Source of the DNA: Pedobacter sp. AK013
GTDB lineage: Bacteria > Bacteroidota > Bacteroidia > Sphingobacteriales > Sphingobacteriaceae
Assembly: GCF_014205835.1 (NCBI RefSeq)
Contig: NZ_JACHCQ010000018.1
Location: forward strand, 62,001 to 126,000
Reading direction: 5' to 3'
DNA: 64,000 nt
Shown here piece by piece: positions 51,587 to 59,973 of this stretch. The notes beneath the pieces are model-generated. The model saw only the letters and a program-made list of their open reading frames with translations. It did no database searches and was not told where the DNA came from. Numbering within the stretch: the stretch's first letter is position 1; each line of letters begins with the position of its first letter. The position numbers were made by a program, and so were the translations under genes.

Positions 51587-52195
51587 ATGAACAATACTAC
51601 TTACTTCGGTATAAAAGTAAAATGTTGGATCGCATTAGCTTTTATTATTTTGTATTCTCTTTTAACAATACCCAGGTTTTTTACTGCCAAATTTGTAGGG
51701 CATATGAATGTAAAGCCAGTGCCTTATGTGTATGATAAGGCTAACTTGGTAAAATTGAGCGACGGTAATACATTTGTTAAGCAAGATGTTGGAGGATTAC
51801 AATGGAAGCCCAAAAATAAAAAAGAAATCTTTCTTTTAATGTTGGCCGATAGTGAAAGAACCACAACTCCTGATTTAGCTTATTTTTTGATTTTTGTAAT
51901 ATTGGCTATCATCCTGTTTAAAGATGTTGATGAAGCTGCTATTTTTTCTTCGAAAAGTATAACAAAGCTAAGGACTATTGGCTTTTTTATTTTGATATAC
52001 CCTTTTCTTTTAATCTACTTAAAGCCTCTTTTAAGTAATCTGGCTATTGAAAGCCTAACGGAGGGTAACTATACAGGTATATATTCAATAGAGCCCAATT
52101 TAGGGTTTAATATTTGGATATTGCTTATTGGTTATTTTACTTTTATGTTGAATAAAGCAAGAGATTTACAGCAAGAAAACGATTTAACGATATAA
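51587..52195 (+). CDS. DUF2975-family membrane protein, second copy
   Basis: This 202-aa protein begins 3 bp after the first copy ends. It has an N-terminal helix (LAFIILYSLLTIPRFF), two central helices (YFLIFVILAIILF and IGFFILIYPFLLIYL) and a final one (GFNIWILLIGYFTFML), then the tail LQQENDLTI. The first loop, between helices 1 and 2, is longer than in its neighbour. It probably works with the neighbour and the regulator at 52200. Confidence 0.8.
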   Translation: MNNTTYFGIKVKCWIALAFIILYSLLTIPRFFTAKFVGHMNVKPVPYVYDKANLVKLSDGNTFVKQDVGGLQWKPKNKKEIFLLMLADSERTTTPDLAYFLIFVILAIILFKDVDEAAIFSSKSITKLRTIGFFILIYPFLLIYLKPLLSNLAIESLTEGNYTGIYSIEPNLGFNIWILLIGYFTFMLNKARDLQQENDLTI

Positions 52196-52199
52196 GCTT

Positions 52200-52406
52200 A
52201 TGCCCATAATTGTAAATTTAGATGTCATGCTTGCCAGGCGTAAAATGTCGCTTACAGAATTGAGCGAGCGGGTAGGGATTACGATGTCTAATCTATCTAT
52301 ACTTAAAACAGGTAAGGCAAAGGCGGTTCGTATGGAAACTTTAGAAGCGATTTGTAGGGCTTTGGATTGTCAACCTGGTGATATATTGGAGTTCCGAGGA
52401 GGATAA
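52200..52406 (+). CDS. Cro/CI-type (YozG-like) transcriptional regulator
   Basis: The 68-aa protein is a single helix-turn-helix domain: MLARRKMSLTELSERVGIT, then MSNLSILKTGKAKAVRMETL and a C-terminal CQPGDILEF. Proteins of this size and pattern commonly follow DUF2975 genes. It starts 4 bp after the second DUF2975 gene, so the three genes form one unit, probably self-regulated. No operator could be identified. Confidence 0.9.
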   Translation: MPIIVNLDVMLARRKMSLTELSERVGITMSNLSILKTGKAKAVRMETLEAICRALDCQPGDILEFRGG

Positions 52407-52458
52407 TATATCTATCAGGTTTTTAATCGTTATTGCTAACAGAAAATGGTCTGGTTAT

Positions 52459-52557
52459 ATTGGTGTTACCCAATCCCATGGAATCCGGAAAAGGTCGGGC
52501 TCAGGGCTCCACTTTGTTACGGTACCGATTCTTCATCGGTATTGAACCTTTATAACC
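52459..52557. repeat. Dispersed repeat family 2, copy B
   Basis: TTGGTGTTACCCAATCCCAT, then AAGGTCGGGCTCAGGGCTCC, then hairpin TACCGAT-TCTTC-ATCGGTA and TTGAACCTTTATAACC. The order matches the copy at 13911, with compensating changes in the hairpin stem. Small ORFs over this region are shadows. Confidence 0.6.
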
Positions 52558-52631
52558 CCAAACAGCACATACGCAAATTAATTAAACCTGCGGGGTCTGA
52601 TCGGACCCAAGAACCACAAAGTCTGGTTAAA

Positions 52632-52746
52632 TAAACCTGATAGAACGGAAAGCCCGCATCCCGATTTTTCATCGGGAGAGGACTTGAAGAGATAGCAGGA
52701 CTGCCTCTGCCATAAAAACAGGACCCTTCATTTTCAAAAAAAAATA
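52632..52746 (+). repeat. Dispersed repeat family 1, copy D
   Basis: It begins AAACCTGATAGAACGGAAAG, includes a CCCGAT-TTTTC-ATCGGG hairpin, GATAGCAGGACTGCCTCTGC, and ends in TTCATTTTCAAAAAAAAA. It follows family 2 copy B in the same order and spacing as at 13.9-14.2 kb. Confidence 0.65.
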
Positions 52747-52868
52747 TTGACCACCTAAGGCACCTTAGCACACTTAAGCCAATTGCTATTAGACTTAACC
52801 TACGGATTTTCTGGTAAAACCGTTTAAAGGACACCCTGTCCTGCGGATACCCCTCTGGAAGAGGGGAA
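52747..52868. other. Remainder of the regulator-sucC gap
   Basis: Apart from a GC-rich hairpin CCCCTCTGGAAGAGGGG (about 52850-52866) and a GGACACCCTGTCC dyad just before it, nothing supportable is seen. Confidence 0.5.
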
Positions 52869-52902
52869 TAAAAAAACCTTCCAGTTTGCACTGAAAGGTT
52901 TT
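52869..52902 (-). terminator. Terminator of sucC
   Basis: On the minus strand AAAACCTT and AAGGTTTT pair with an inner CAG/CTG stem, and a T-run follows, about 45 bp after the sucC stop. Confidence 0.75.
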
Positions 52903-52947
52903 AAATATGATATTGCTTTAAGCTTTAGTCTTTCTGCTTTAAGCTTC

Positions 52948-54147
52948 TTACGCTTTTTCAGCCAAAACTTTGGTCACTAAATCAGCTGCTTCTTTTAAAG
53001 CAATTGCTGAGTAAACCTGAAGGCCAGACTCATCAATTAATTTTTTAGCTTCTTCGGCATTTGTACCCTGTAAACGGCAGATAATTGGCACCGGAATATT
53101 ACCGATTTCTTTATAAGCATCGATAACACCCTGAGCAACACGGTCGCAACGTACAATACCACCAAAAATGTTAATTAGGATTGCTTTAACGTTAGGATCT
53201 TTCAAAATGATACTGAAAGCCGCTTTCACGGTTTGTGCATTAGCAGTTCCACCTACATCTAGGAAGTTAGCAGGCTCGCCACCAGCCAATTTAATGATAT
53301 CCATGGTAGCCATTGCTAAACCAGCACCGTTAACCATACAACCTACGTTACCATCAAGGTTAACGAAGTTTAAGTTAGAAGCACTTGCTTCAACTTCCAT
53401 TGGATCTTCTTCTGTAACATCGCGCATTGCTGCATAATCAGGGTGACGGAATAGACCGTTCTCATCCAGATTTACTTTGGCATCTACCGCAATTACTTTA
53501 TCATCAGAAGTTTTTAATACCGGGTTAATTTCGAACATGGAAGAATCGGTTGCTTCGTAAGCTTTGTATAAAGCAGTAACGAATTTTACCATTTCTTTGA
53601 AAGCGTTACCGCTAACACCTAAGTTGAAAGCAATTTTACGTGCCTGGAAGCCTTGTAAGCCAACTTTAGGATCAATTTCTTCTTTAAAAATTAAGTGTGG
53701 CGTATGCTCAGCAACTTCTTCGATATCCATACCGCCTTCGGTACTGTACATGATGATATTGCGACCTTTTGCACGATCTAACAATACAGAGATGTAGAAT
53801 TCTTTAGTTTCAGAAGCGCCTGGATAATAAACATCTTGAGCTACTAAAATCTTATTCACTTTTTTACCTTCTGGTCCGGTTTGAGGAGTTACCAGTTGCA
53901 TGCCGATAATATCGGTAGCGCGTTGTTTAACTTCTTCAAGGTTTTTGGCTAATTTAACACCACCACCTTTACCGCGACCACCAGCGTGGATTTGCGCTTT
54001 AATTACAACCCAGTCAGAATTATAATCAGTTTTCAGTTGCTTAGCAGCCTCAACAGCTTGCTCAGGAGTATCGGCAACTATTCCTTCTTGAACGTTAACA
54101 CCGAAACTTTTTAATATTTGTTTACCCTGGTATTCGTGAATATTCAT
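52948..54147 (-). CDS. sucC: Succinate-CoA ligase (ADP-forming) subunit beta
   Basis: This TCA-cycle enzyme makes ATP (or GTP) and succinate from succinyl-CoA with SucD. The ATP-grasp N-terminus [19 protein letters not shown], the loop [16 protein letters not shown] and the C-terminal CoA-ligase domain with [16 protein letters not shown] and [12 protein letters not shown] are intact. At 399 aa it is full length. No sucD gene is adjacent; the minus-strand downstream gene is far away, so the two subunits are encoded apart. Confidence 0.96.
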   Translation of the reverse strand: MNIHEYQGKQILKSFGVNVQEGIVADTPEQAVEAAKQLKTDYNSDWVVIKAQIHAGGRGKGGGVKLAKNLEEVKQRATDIIGMQLVTPQTGPEGKKVNKILVAQDVYYPGASETKEFYISVLLDRAKGRNIIMYSTEGGMDIEEVAEHTPHLIFKEEIDPKVGLQGFQARKIAFNLGVSGNAFKEMVKFVTALYKAYEATDSSMFEINPVLKTSDDKVIAVDAKVNLDENGLFRHPDYAAMRDVTEEDPMEVEASASNLNFVNLDGNVGCMVNGAGLAMATMDIIKLAGGEPANFLDVGGTANAQTVKAAFSIILKDPNVKAILINIFGGIVRCDRVAQGVIDAYKEIGNIPVPIICRLQGTNAEEAKKLIDESGLQVYSAIALKEAADLVTKVLAEKA

Positions 54148-54242
54148 CTGTTTATATTTTTGTCTTTATCTGTCAGATGGAGCCTTTTACGATAATAATA
54201 ATATTTTTAATCGTATCGGGTTCATTTGCTACAAAATTTGCC

Positions 54243-54273
54243 CAAAGCTACAATTTCAAACCCTTTAAACAAA
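54243..54273 (-). promoter_or_regulatory. Promoter of sucC
   Basis: On the minus strand TTTG (54273-54270), exactly 19 bases, TAGCTTTG (54250-54243). Both elements match the Bacteroidota consensus. The start near 54238 gives a leader of about 90 bases. Confidence 0.82.
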
Positions 54274-54400
54274 TAGCAATTGCCGATTTTTTCAGAAAAT
54301 GAACGTTTTGTGTTAATCGGGAAATTAATGCCTGTAATGTGTGCTGCTTTATGGTGCCCCGCTGATTTCGCAGATATGTTTTATTTGAAAGTGAGGGGTC

Positions 54401-54480
54401 GGTTCTCCGTGGCGGCTAGTGGCCCTGCTTTCCGCTATAAGTCCTCGCTACGCTCCGGGCTTACCGCTACAATCAGGCTT
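54401..54480 (-). repeat. Dispersed repeat family 1, copy E (inverted)
   Basis: The minus strand reads AAGCCTGATTGTAGCGGTAA, then GCGAGGACTTATAGCGGAAA and GCAGGGCC, nearly identical to copy A at 10794. An 83-aa plus-strand ORF across it is a shadow. The surrounding 54.15-54.57 kb gap otherwise shows only the sucC promoter. Confidence 0.75.
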
Positions 54481-54573
54481 AAAAGCGGTTGGTTCCTGGA
54501 AGATGCAAAAGATATATTTCCGCTGTGCTAATCATCTTAAATCTGCAGGAACAAAAAAGGTTAATAGTGTTCA

Positions 54574-54882
54574 TTAACTTCCTGCAAAAGGTGTTCCGAA
54601 TATACCAACAGCTAATTCTGCCCAGACAAGGAATAAGGCCAATAAAATAACAACGAGTATTATTGTTCTTAGGGTGCCTGTTTTTAAATTTCTGATCACC
54701 AGTTCAATGGCCAAACCTGTGCTTAACAATAATGTGCCAGCGATTGCAAAATCGGATAATTTCCAATCCACTTCATTAGTAAACTGCATGGCTATTAAAG
54801 GAATAGCCAATATTGAAACTATTGTGCTTAAAACAATGATGATTCTTAATTTACCTGAATTTAATGTTTCTTGAATTTTCAT
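54574..54882 (-). CDS. Small membrane protein of unknown function
   Basis: The 102-aa protein has three hydrophobic helices (IIIVLSTIVSILAIPLIAM, FAIAGTLLLSTGLAIELVI and TIILVVILLALFLVWAELAVG) and short charged loops (NLKTGTLR). It lies in the inner membrane. It is a single gene between sucC and the membrane-protein operon. The family is not recognised. Confidence 0.75.
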   Translation of the reverse strand: MKIQETLNSGKLRIIIVLSTIVSILAIPLIAMQFTNEVDWKLSDFAIAGTLLLSTGLAIELVIRNLKTGTLRTIILVVILLALFLVWAELAVGIFGTPFAGS

Positions 54883-54932
54883 GATTTTATATTGATATAA
54901 CGTTTAATTTTTTAGCTGTAGTAAACCTTTGC

Positions 54933-54955
54933 TTCCCGGTGCAGCGCACCGGGAA
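54933..54955. repeat. Perfect GC-rich hairpin
   Basis: TTCCCGGTGC (54933-54942) pairs perfectly with GCACCGGGAA (54946-54955) around AGC. No T-run follows on the minus strand, where both neighbouring genes lie, so it is not a standard terminator for the upstream operon. It may stabilise an mRNA end or be a small dispersed palindrome. Confidence 0.6.
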
Positions 54956-55022
54956 AAACTAAATCCAACAAAAGTTAGCAAAGGCGAGCGGTTAATTGTG
55001 CAGGATTTTTAAATATTTTTGT

Positions 55023-56606
55023 TCATTTTATAGCTGGTTTTTTATTGTTGGTTAAACCAAAATATTCTGCCGTATTCCAATCTTGTAAATTCCATGATAA
55101 CCAACCTGATTTTTCGTAACGTGCTTTAAAGTAGCTGATCCTGTTATCAAGACGGGTTGAAATCTGATCATTAATGGGACTTATAATTACTTCTCCTTTA
55201 GGAATGAAACAAGGACCCATTAGCAATGTATTGCGGTTTTTATCTAATATGGGAAGTGTTTTTTCTGATAAAGAAAGCAGGTAGTCAGCATCAAGAGCAA
55301 TAGATTTATTGTGGGCAAAATTATATCTCACAATTAAAACATCCCAATTGATGAGGGTGAAAGTCAAGAGTAAGGCAAACCAAATATTTCCATTCACCTT
55401 AAAAAGATAGAATATGGTTTTCTGTTTAGCCACTTTAAAATAAACTGTTGCCAAACCGATTATGCAAAGCATAGCGAAGACCAGAACACCAATTCTTTTA
55501 TGGGTTAAGCCATGAAATTCGATGTAATAACCATCGCGGATAAATACAGAGATGATCAGGATAAAATTTTGAACCATCCAGGTATAGGCCAATAACCTTA
55601 GCGTTTTACTGTTATGGTAAAAGTTTAAGTTCCCTCTAAAAAAATAGAGGATTACGGCCATAGCCATTACAATGCTAAAGATTAACGAATTTGTGCCCTG
55701 GTGCAGTTCTCCGGAAAAATTGCCCGAAGGTTTATAGCCGAACCAAAGTGTGGTAATATCAATGGCATTTAATAAAAATAATAACAGGTTAAGGGCTACA
55801 AACGAAATTACGCCTACAATATACTCGGTTTTTAAGGCCATCTTCCGGGTTAATAGGTTGCCGGTAAATGTTTGTACGATATTGTACCATATTGTTTTCT
55901 GATCTACGCTTCTTCTAATCCGTACCAATTGTTCTTTACATTTCAGTTCTGCCTTTTCAAGGCTTTTATCAAAAAATGCAAGCAGTAAACCGCCTGTTAA
56001 AGCCAACCCAAAGCAAAAATGCATGATGCGCTCAAAACTTAAGTCTTTAAAAAAGAAGTGGAGTATGCGATCTAAAAAACTCCCAATATTGGTTAAGATT
56101 GTCTCGGCGTAATGTGCAAAAACATTACTTGCAGCTGCATACAGGCATGAAAATATGGTTACGATGATGATAGGTATGAAAATATATTTAATCAAAGTAA
56201 AAATGGGCTTAAGGCTCACATTGCCAATACTGATTTGGCTTAGGTGTTTTATAGCGTTAAAAGGCATGGTGATCATTTGTAAAATACTGGCAAGAAAAGC
56301 GGTAAAAATTGTTCTGATTTGCTGGTTGTGACTAAAACCGATAAACAATAGTAAACTGATATAATAGGTGGCGACTGATAAATCTGAGTTATTAACCACT
56401 GCCAGCACCGCCGCTAAAAGATGTGCTAAGCCATAAATTTTTAGTTTGGTACTTTTAAGTACATCTGGGTTAATAAAGGTGATAGTGAGTAAGTAGATGC
56501 TGTAAATAAGCAGATTGAGTGCCAATCTTTCTTGCCAAAAGAGAAAAGTAAACAGGAGGCCACCCAGTAAAACAGATAGCGATAAGAGGTTGGATTTATT
56601 TTTCAT
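55023..56606 (-). CDS. Large polytopic membrane protein, DUF4153/DUF4173-like
   Basis: The 527-aa protein has more than ten hydrophobic helices (for example NLLIYSIYLLTITFINPDVL, YIFIPIIIVTIFSCLYAAAS and LVFAMLCIIGLATVYFKVA) and the segment RDGYYIEFHGLTHKRIGVL, which resembles the conserved core of this family. The C-terminal hundred residues are soluble (ISTRLDNRISYFKARYEKS). It ends an operon with a small regulator and two other membrane proteins. Function is unknown and the family number is from memory, so treat it as provisional. Confidence 0.75.
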   Translation of the reverse strand: MKNKSNLLSLSVLLGGLLFTFLFWQERLALNLLIYSIYLLTITFINPDVLKSTKLKIYGLAHLLAAVLAVVNNSDLSVATYYISLLLFIGFSHNQQIRTIFTAFLASILQMITMPFNAIKHLSQISIGNVSLKPIFTLIKYIFIPIIIVTIFSCLYAAASNVFAHYAETILTNIGSFLDRILHFFFKDLSFERIMHFCFGLALTGGLLLAFFDKSLEKAELKCKEQLVRIRRSVDQKTIWYNIVQTFTGNLLTRKMALKTEYIVGVISFVALNLLLFLLNAIDITTLWFGYKPSGNFSGELHQGTNSLIFSIVMAMAVILYFFRGNLNFYHNSKTLRLLAYTWMVQNFILIISVFIRDGYYIEFHGLTHKRIGVLVFAMLCIIGLATVYFKVAKQKTIFYLFKVNGNIWFALLLTFTLINWDVLIVRYNFAHNKSIALDADYLLSLSEKTLPILDKNRNTLLMGPCFIPKGEVIISPINDQISTRLDNRISYFKARYEKSGWLSWNLQDWNTAEYFGLTNNKKPAIK

Positions 56607-56631
56607 AATGATATGATAATGGTTTATATTT

Positions 56632-56925
56632 TTAATTGATTACGATGAAAAAATATAGGAGGCTTATTGGGATGTTAAGCAGCATGATGGTTATAGTGAC
56701 AAGAATCTTCTTCCTGTGTTCCTTATAATACAAAAACTGGATAAGTAATGTAAGTAAAATTAGAACGTTGATTACGGAAGCAGCCAACACATAGTATAAT
56801 CCAACTGCTACCAAAGGAGTGTATTTACTTAACAGAAAGATTAATAAAATCGTTGTTCCAAAAGCGAAGGAATATACCGCTGTTTTTTGACCAACTCTGA
56901 TGGTTTTAGGTTCTGTGTTTTTCAT
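56632..56925 (-). CDS. Small membrane protein in regulator operon
   Basis: The product is 97 aa from the ATG at 56925 (MKNTEPKTIRVG), with three helices (VYSFAFGTTILLIFLLS, VGLYYVLAASVINVLILLTL and ITIMLLNIPISLLYFFIVI). The longer frame begins with TTG inside a palindromic operator and is rejected. It is preceded by that operator, 12 bases upstream, so it may have its own regulated start. The family is not recognised. Confidence 0.75.
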   Translation of the reverse strand: MKNTEPKTIRVGQKTAVYSFAFGTTILLIFLLSKYTPLVAVGLYYVLAASVINVLILLTLLIQFLYYKEHRKKILVTITIMLLNIPISLLYFFIVIN

Positions 56926-56936
56926 TTTTAAAAGTG

Positions 56937-56951
56937 CTTTGAATTTCAAAG
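56937..56951 (-). promoter_or_regulatory. Palindromic operator-like site, internal to operon
   Basis: The minus strand reads CTTTGAAATTCAAAG, a perfect dyad, followed by CACTTTTAAAAATG. The same arrangement stands before the first gene of the operon (57917). The TTACTTTG at its edge is one base from a -7 box. The gene product binding it is inferred to be the winged-helix regulator at 56972. Confidence 0.6.
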
Positions 56952-56971
56952 TAATTAGTTAAAAAAATAGC

Positions 56972-57268
56972 TTATAGCTTCTTAATCATTTTTTCAAGTG
57001 CATCTAAATGTGCTTTAAAGGCTTGTTTTCCCAACGTAGTAATAGCGTAAGTAGTACTGGTTTTCCTGCCGATAAAACCTTTGTACACCTTAATAAATTC
57101 AGCCTGTTCTAAGGTATTCAGATGTGAAGCCAGGTTTCCATCTGTTAATTCGAGCATTTGTTTCAGGTCGTTAAAACCAATTTCATCGTTTACCACCAGG
57201 ATAGACATAACGCCCAACCTGATCCGGCTATCGAATATTTTATTTAAATCTGCTATCGGGTTTTTCAT
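56972..57268 (-). CDS. Winged-helix transcriptional regulator (HTH_34/ArsR-like)
   Basis: The 98-aa protein has a single winged-helix domain: SRIRLGVMSILVV, DLKQMLELTDGNLASHLNTL (recognition helix) and the wing GFIGRKTSTTYAITTLGKQA. Such small regulators commonly repress a membrane-protein operon. It begins 2 bp after the 211-aa gene ends and precedes the 97-aa and 527-aa membrane proteins. It is the best candidate to bind the CTTTGAAnnTTCAAAG-type palindromes at 56937 and 57917. Confidence 0.9.
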   Translation of the reverse strand: MKNPIADLNKIFDSRIRLGVMSILVVNDEIGFNDLKQMLELTDGNLASHLNTLEQAEFIKVYKGFIGRKTSTTYAITTLGKQAFKAHLDALEKMIKKL

Positions 57269-57270
57269 CC

Positions 57271-57906
57271 TTACTGACCTCTCTCATATTTAAAATACAT
57301 TAAAAGACCATAAACAATGTGCAGTATACCAAAGCCGAAAGCCCAAAAAATTAAGCCATAACCTACGTAAAACATGCATATTAGCCCAAGTATTACCTCA
57401 CAAAACCCCAGGTAGCGAATATCACTGTAAGTATATTTACTGGCATTAATAAGTGCTAAACCATAAAAAATCAGGCAGCTTGGCGCAATAATGCTATAAG
57501 TATTTGGATGGTTGATTAATAAAGCGATGATAAATAATCCACCGGCAAACAGTGGGACAAATAAGTTAATTAAAAGCGATTTAGAGGTTTTATCCCAGAT
57601 GGGAAGATTGTTTTTCTGACTTTTTCTATAGGTAAATAAAACGCCGCCAGCTAAAGCAATCACCAGAACAAAAATACCAAGTTTTATCAAGTTAAATTCC
57701 AGATCCATTTCTCCATCTACACCATAACCGTAGCCTCGTTTATTGATAAATTTGTTAATTTCATCATTGGCAAAGTAAGCCCCAATTAAAGCAATAACAC
57801 CTGCAAAAACACCAGATAAACCACTCAAAGAAATAAATCTCGATGACCTATCCATCATATGTCTGATATCTTTTAAGGCATTTAATTGTTCTTCCTGAGT
57901 GTTCAT
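57271..57906 (-). CDS. Membrane protein heading the regulator operon
   Basis: The 211-aa protein has about six hydrophobic helices after a short cytoplasmic N-terminus (NALKDIRHMMDRSSRF). Examples are GVFAGVIALIGAYFA, LGIFVLVIALAGGVLFTY and IFWAFGFGILHIVYGLLMYF. It is co-transcribed with the winged-helix regulator and two other membrane proteins. A full consensus promoter overlapped by a palindrome lies just upstream. Function is unknown. Confidence 0.82.
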   Translation of the reverse strand: MNTQEEQLNALKDIRHMMDRSSRFISLSGLSGVFAGVIALIGAYFANDEINKFINKRGYGYGVDGEMDLEFNLIKLGIFVLVIALAGGVLFTYRKSQKNNLPIWDKTSKSLLINLFVPLFAGGLFIIALLINHPNTYSIIAPSCLIFYGLALINASKYTYSDIRYLGFCEVILGLICMFYVGYGLIFWAFGFGILHIVYGLLMYFKYERGQ

Positions 57907-57916
57907 TTTAAAAGTG

Positions 57917-57957
57917 CTTTGTTTTTCAAAGTTAAATAGAAAATTGATATCTGCAAA
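57917..57957 (-). promoter_or_regulatory. Promoter with overlapping palindromic operator
   Basis: On the minus strand TTTG (57957-57954), exactly 19 bases, TAACTTTG (57934-57927). The palindrome CTTTGAAAAACAAAG (57931-57917) begins within the -7 box and covers the start point, an ideal site for a repressor. The leader to the ATG at 57906 would be about 15 bases. Confidence 0.78.
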
Positions 57958-58103
57958 TCTTTTTTTGTTTTTTTCCTCCGGGATGATGATACGATTAATA
58001 GATTACATAGATTTTAAAGATCCAATCTTCTAGAATTTGTTTTCTAATTTTTGCTATGCTTTTAGTCTTTGTGCTTTGGTCTTTACGCTTTAACCTTTTT
58101 TAT

Positions 58104-58111
58104 TAAATTTG
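58104..58111 (+). promoter_or_regulatory. -7 box directly before the lolD start codon
   Basis: TAAATTTG fits TAnnTTTG and ends four bases before the ATG at 58116. TTTA at 58082-58085 is a near -33 element with an 18-base spacer. Initiation would fall at or next to the start codon. Confidence 0.55.
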
Positions 58112-58115
58112 AACC

Positions 58116-58766
58116 ATGCTAAAAGCCACTGGAATAAGAAAATCGTACGGAAATCTGCAAATTTTAAAAGGCGTAAATTTTGAAGTGCAAAAAGGGGAGA
58201 TTGTAAGTATTATTGGCCCATCTGGTGCAGGTAAAAGTACTTTGTTACATATTTTAGGGACATTAGATAAACCTGATGAGGGATCTGTTGAATTAAAAGG
58301 TACTATTATAAATAAATTGAACGGCGATTTGCTAAGTACTTTCCGAAACCAGAATATAGGTTTTGTATTTCAGTTTCATCATTTGTTGCCAGAGTTTAGT
58401 GCAATTGAAAATATTTGCATCCCGGCATTTATAGCCAAAACCAATAAAAAACAGGCTGAAAATAGGGCGTTTGAACTTTTAGATCTGTTCGGACTTAAAG
58501 ATAGAGCCCAGCATAAGCCCAATCAGCTGTCTGGCGGTGAGCAGCAACGCGTGGCCATTGCAAGAGCGCTGATCAATAATCCTTCCATTATATTGGCTGA
58601 TGAGCCTTCTGGGAATTTGGACTCTGAAAATGCAGCCGGATTGCACCAGTTGTTTGTAAGTTTGCGCGATAATTTCCATCAAACGTTTGTAATTGTTACG
58701 CACAATGAACACCTTGCAAAAACCAGCGATCGTGTAGTAAGTATGAAAGATGGTTTAATTGTATAA
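58116..58766 (+). CDS. lolD: Lipoprotein-releasing ABC transporter ATPase (LolD type)
   Basis: The 216-aa ATPase has Walker [10 protein letters not shown], the Q-loop [12 protein letters not shown], the signature [15 protein letters not shown], Walker [13 protein letters not shown] and the switch His in VTHNEHL, all intact. The [12 protein letters not shown] stretch is typical of LolD, which powers extraction of lipoproteins from the inner membrane with LolC/E. No lolC or lolE is adjacent. The upstream gap (57958-58103) ends in CTTTAGTCTTTGTGCTTTGG-like words. Confidence 0.9.
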   Translation: MLKATGIRKSYGNLQILKGVNFEVQKGEIVSIIGPSGAGKSTLLHILGTLDKPDEGSVELKGTIINKLNGDLLSTFRNQNIGFVFQFHHLLPEFSAIENICIPAFIAKTNKKQAENRAFELLDLFGLKDRAQHKPNQLSGGEQQRVAIARALINNPSIILADEPSGNLDSENAAGLHQLFVSLRDNFHQTFVIVTHNEHLAKTSDRVVSMKDGLIV

Positions 58767-58881
58767 AAGCCAGGATTTAAGGATTGTATGATTTTAGGAA
58801 GAACGCACGAGCATCCAACCATTCTCTCATCCAAAATCCTCTTATTCACTAATTTTATTTTATTCATTCAATAATTAAATT

Positions 58882-59361
58882 TTGAAAATACTCATTACCG
58901 GCGGAAATAATGCGAAAGCCTTAAAGCTGATGAAAGCATTCCCAAGTCATTTTGTACTACTGGCCGATTATGGCGATGTGCCCGGCATCATTACAGAAAA
59001 ATATGCTTTTTCCTCCTTAGGCTTGTTAAACAAAGATAGCATAGCTCACCTTTTGCTCAACTTTTGCATTACAGAAGGGATAGATTGTATCATCCCTTTA
59101 CACGATTATGAAGTTGAGCCATTGGCTAAGTCTGCAGTGCTTTTTGGAGAGTATGGAATCCAGGTGCTTTTGCCTAATGCTGATGTAATTGCAGATTATT
59201 TACCCCGGGAAAAGCAATCTTTTCAAAATTTTGCAGTATATATCCATGGCGACTGTATTTATTCGAGCGGGGAAAATACTGTACCCCAGAAACTTTCATC
59301 ATCGTTTAATGGGGTATTCGGCTTTAACAATGCCAATGAACTAAAACTTTTTACAATTTAA
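58882..59361 (+). CDS. Pre-ATP-grasp-like domain protein (short)
   Basis: The 159-aa product starts with a Rossmann-like strand and glycine loop (KILITGGNNAKALKLM) and then EGIDCIIPLHDYEVEPLAKSA, the pattern of the N-terminal (pre-ATP-grasp) domain of carbamoyl-phosphate-synthase-like enzymes. The ATP-grasp catalytic domain that should follow is absent; the end (NNANELKLFTI) is family-atypical. The start is TTG at 58882; no upstream ATG is possible before a stop and the next ATG would remove the Rossmann strand. It is 1 bp from the next gene. Function is unknown. Confidence 0.7.
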   Translation: MKILITGGNNAKALKLMKAFPSHFVLLADYGDVPGIITEKYAFSSLGLLNKDSIAHLLLNFCITEGIDCIIPLHDYEVEPLAKSAVLFGEYGIQVLLPNADVIADYLPREKQSFQNFAVYIHGDCIYSSGENTVPQKLSSSFNGVFGFNNANELKLFTI

Positions 59362-59362
59362 T

Positions 59363-59971
59363 ATGGATGCCTATCAATACGTTCAGGATAAACAACTTGT
59401 TATTTTTGAGTTAGACAATGTACTTTTTCCTGAAAAGGACTATCTGTTGCAGGTTTATTACCTGTTTGCACAGTTTATAGAATATACAGAACAAAAAAAT
59501 GCACAGCCCATCATCAGCTTCATGCAGGCTGAATATGAAAATAACGGAACGGACGGGCTTTTCGCAAAAACAGCAAAGCAATTTGGGATTGATGAAAAAT
59601 ATAAATACAATTTTGATCTCTTGCACTTAAATGCCCGTTTGCCGCTTAAGCTTTTGCTTTTTAAAAATATGCTCGAGTTTATGCAGGAGCTTGTTGTAAA
59701 CCGGAAGCAGATTTTTATTGTAACGGCCGGTAATCCGGAACAACAACTCAATAAAATTAAGCAAACGGAGTGGAATGGGCTAGAACAATACCTTACTGTT
59801 TACTTTACTGAAGAACTTGGCCAGTCTAAAGCAGAAATTTTTCAGAACATACTAAATAGCAATAATTTATCGCCTAATCGAGCGTTAGTTGTTGGTGCAA
59901 ATAATTTTGATGAACAACAATCTAAATTAATTAATTTGCCGTATATTGTGTCACTAGAAATTTACAAATAA
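59363..59971 (+). CDS. HAD-superfamily protein with altered catalytic motif
   Basis: The 202-aa protein has a HAD layout: motif I region LVIFELDNVLFP, a helical cap, motif II IFIVTAGNPEQ, the motif III Lys in GQSKAEIF, and a motif IV position ALVVGANNFDEQQ. The first Asp of motif I, the usual nucleophile, is Glu here, and the first acidic residue of motif IV is missing, so ordinary phosphatase activity is doubtful. It is coupled to the genes before (1 bp) and after (2 bp). Confidence 0.78.
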   Translation: MDAYQYVQDKQLVIFELDNVLFPEKDYLLQVYYLFAQFIEYTEQKNAQPIISFMQAEYENNGTDGLFAKTAKQFGIDEKYKYNFDLLHLNARLPLKLLLFKNMLEFMQELVVNRKQIFIVTAGNPEQQLNKIKQTEWNGLEQYLTVYFTEELGQSKAEIFQNILNSNNLSPNRALVVGANNFDEQQSKLINLPYIVSLEIYK

Positions 59972-59973
59972 AT

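Noticed and set aside
52550..52891. 113-aa minus-strand ORF between the regulator and sucC
   Set aside because: It is made of family 1 repeat and hairpin sequence, with no similarity to a known fold.
54280..54531. 83-aa plus-strand ORF
   Set aside because: It spans the sucC promoter edge and the inverted family 1 repeat; other family 1 copies do not preserve it.
54933..54955. GC-rich hairpin as terminator of the membrane-protein operon
   Set aside because: No T-run follows on the minus strand; listed only as a hairpin.
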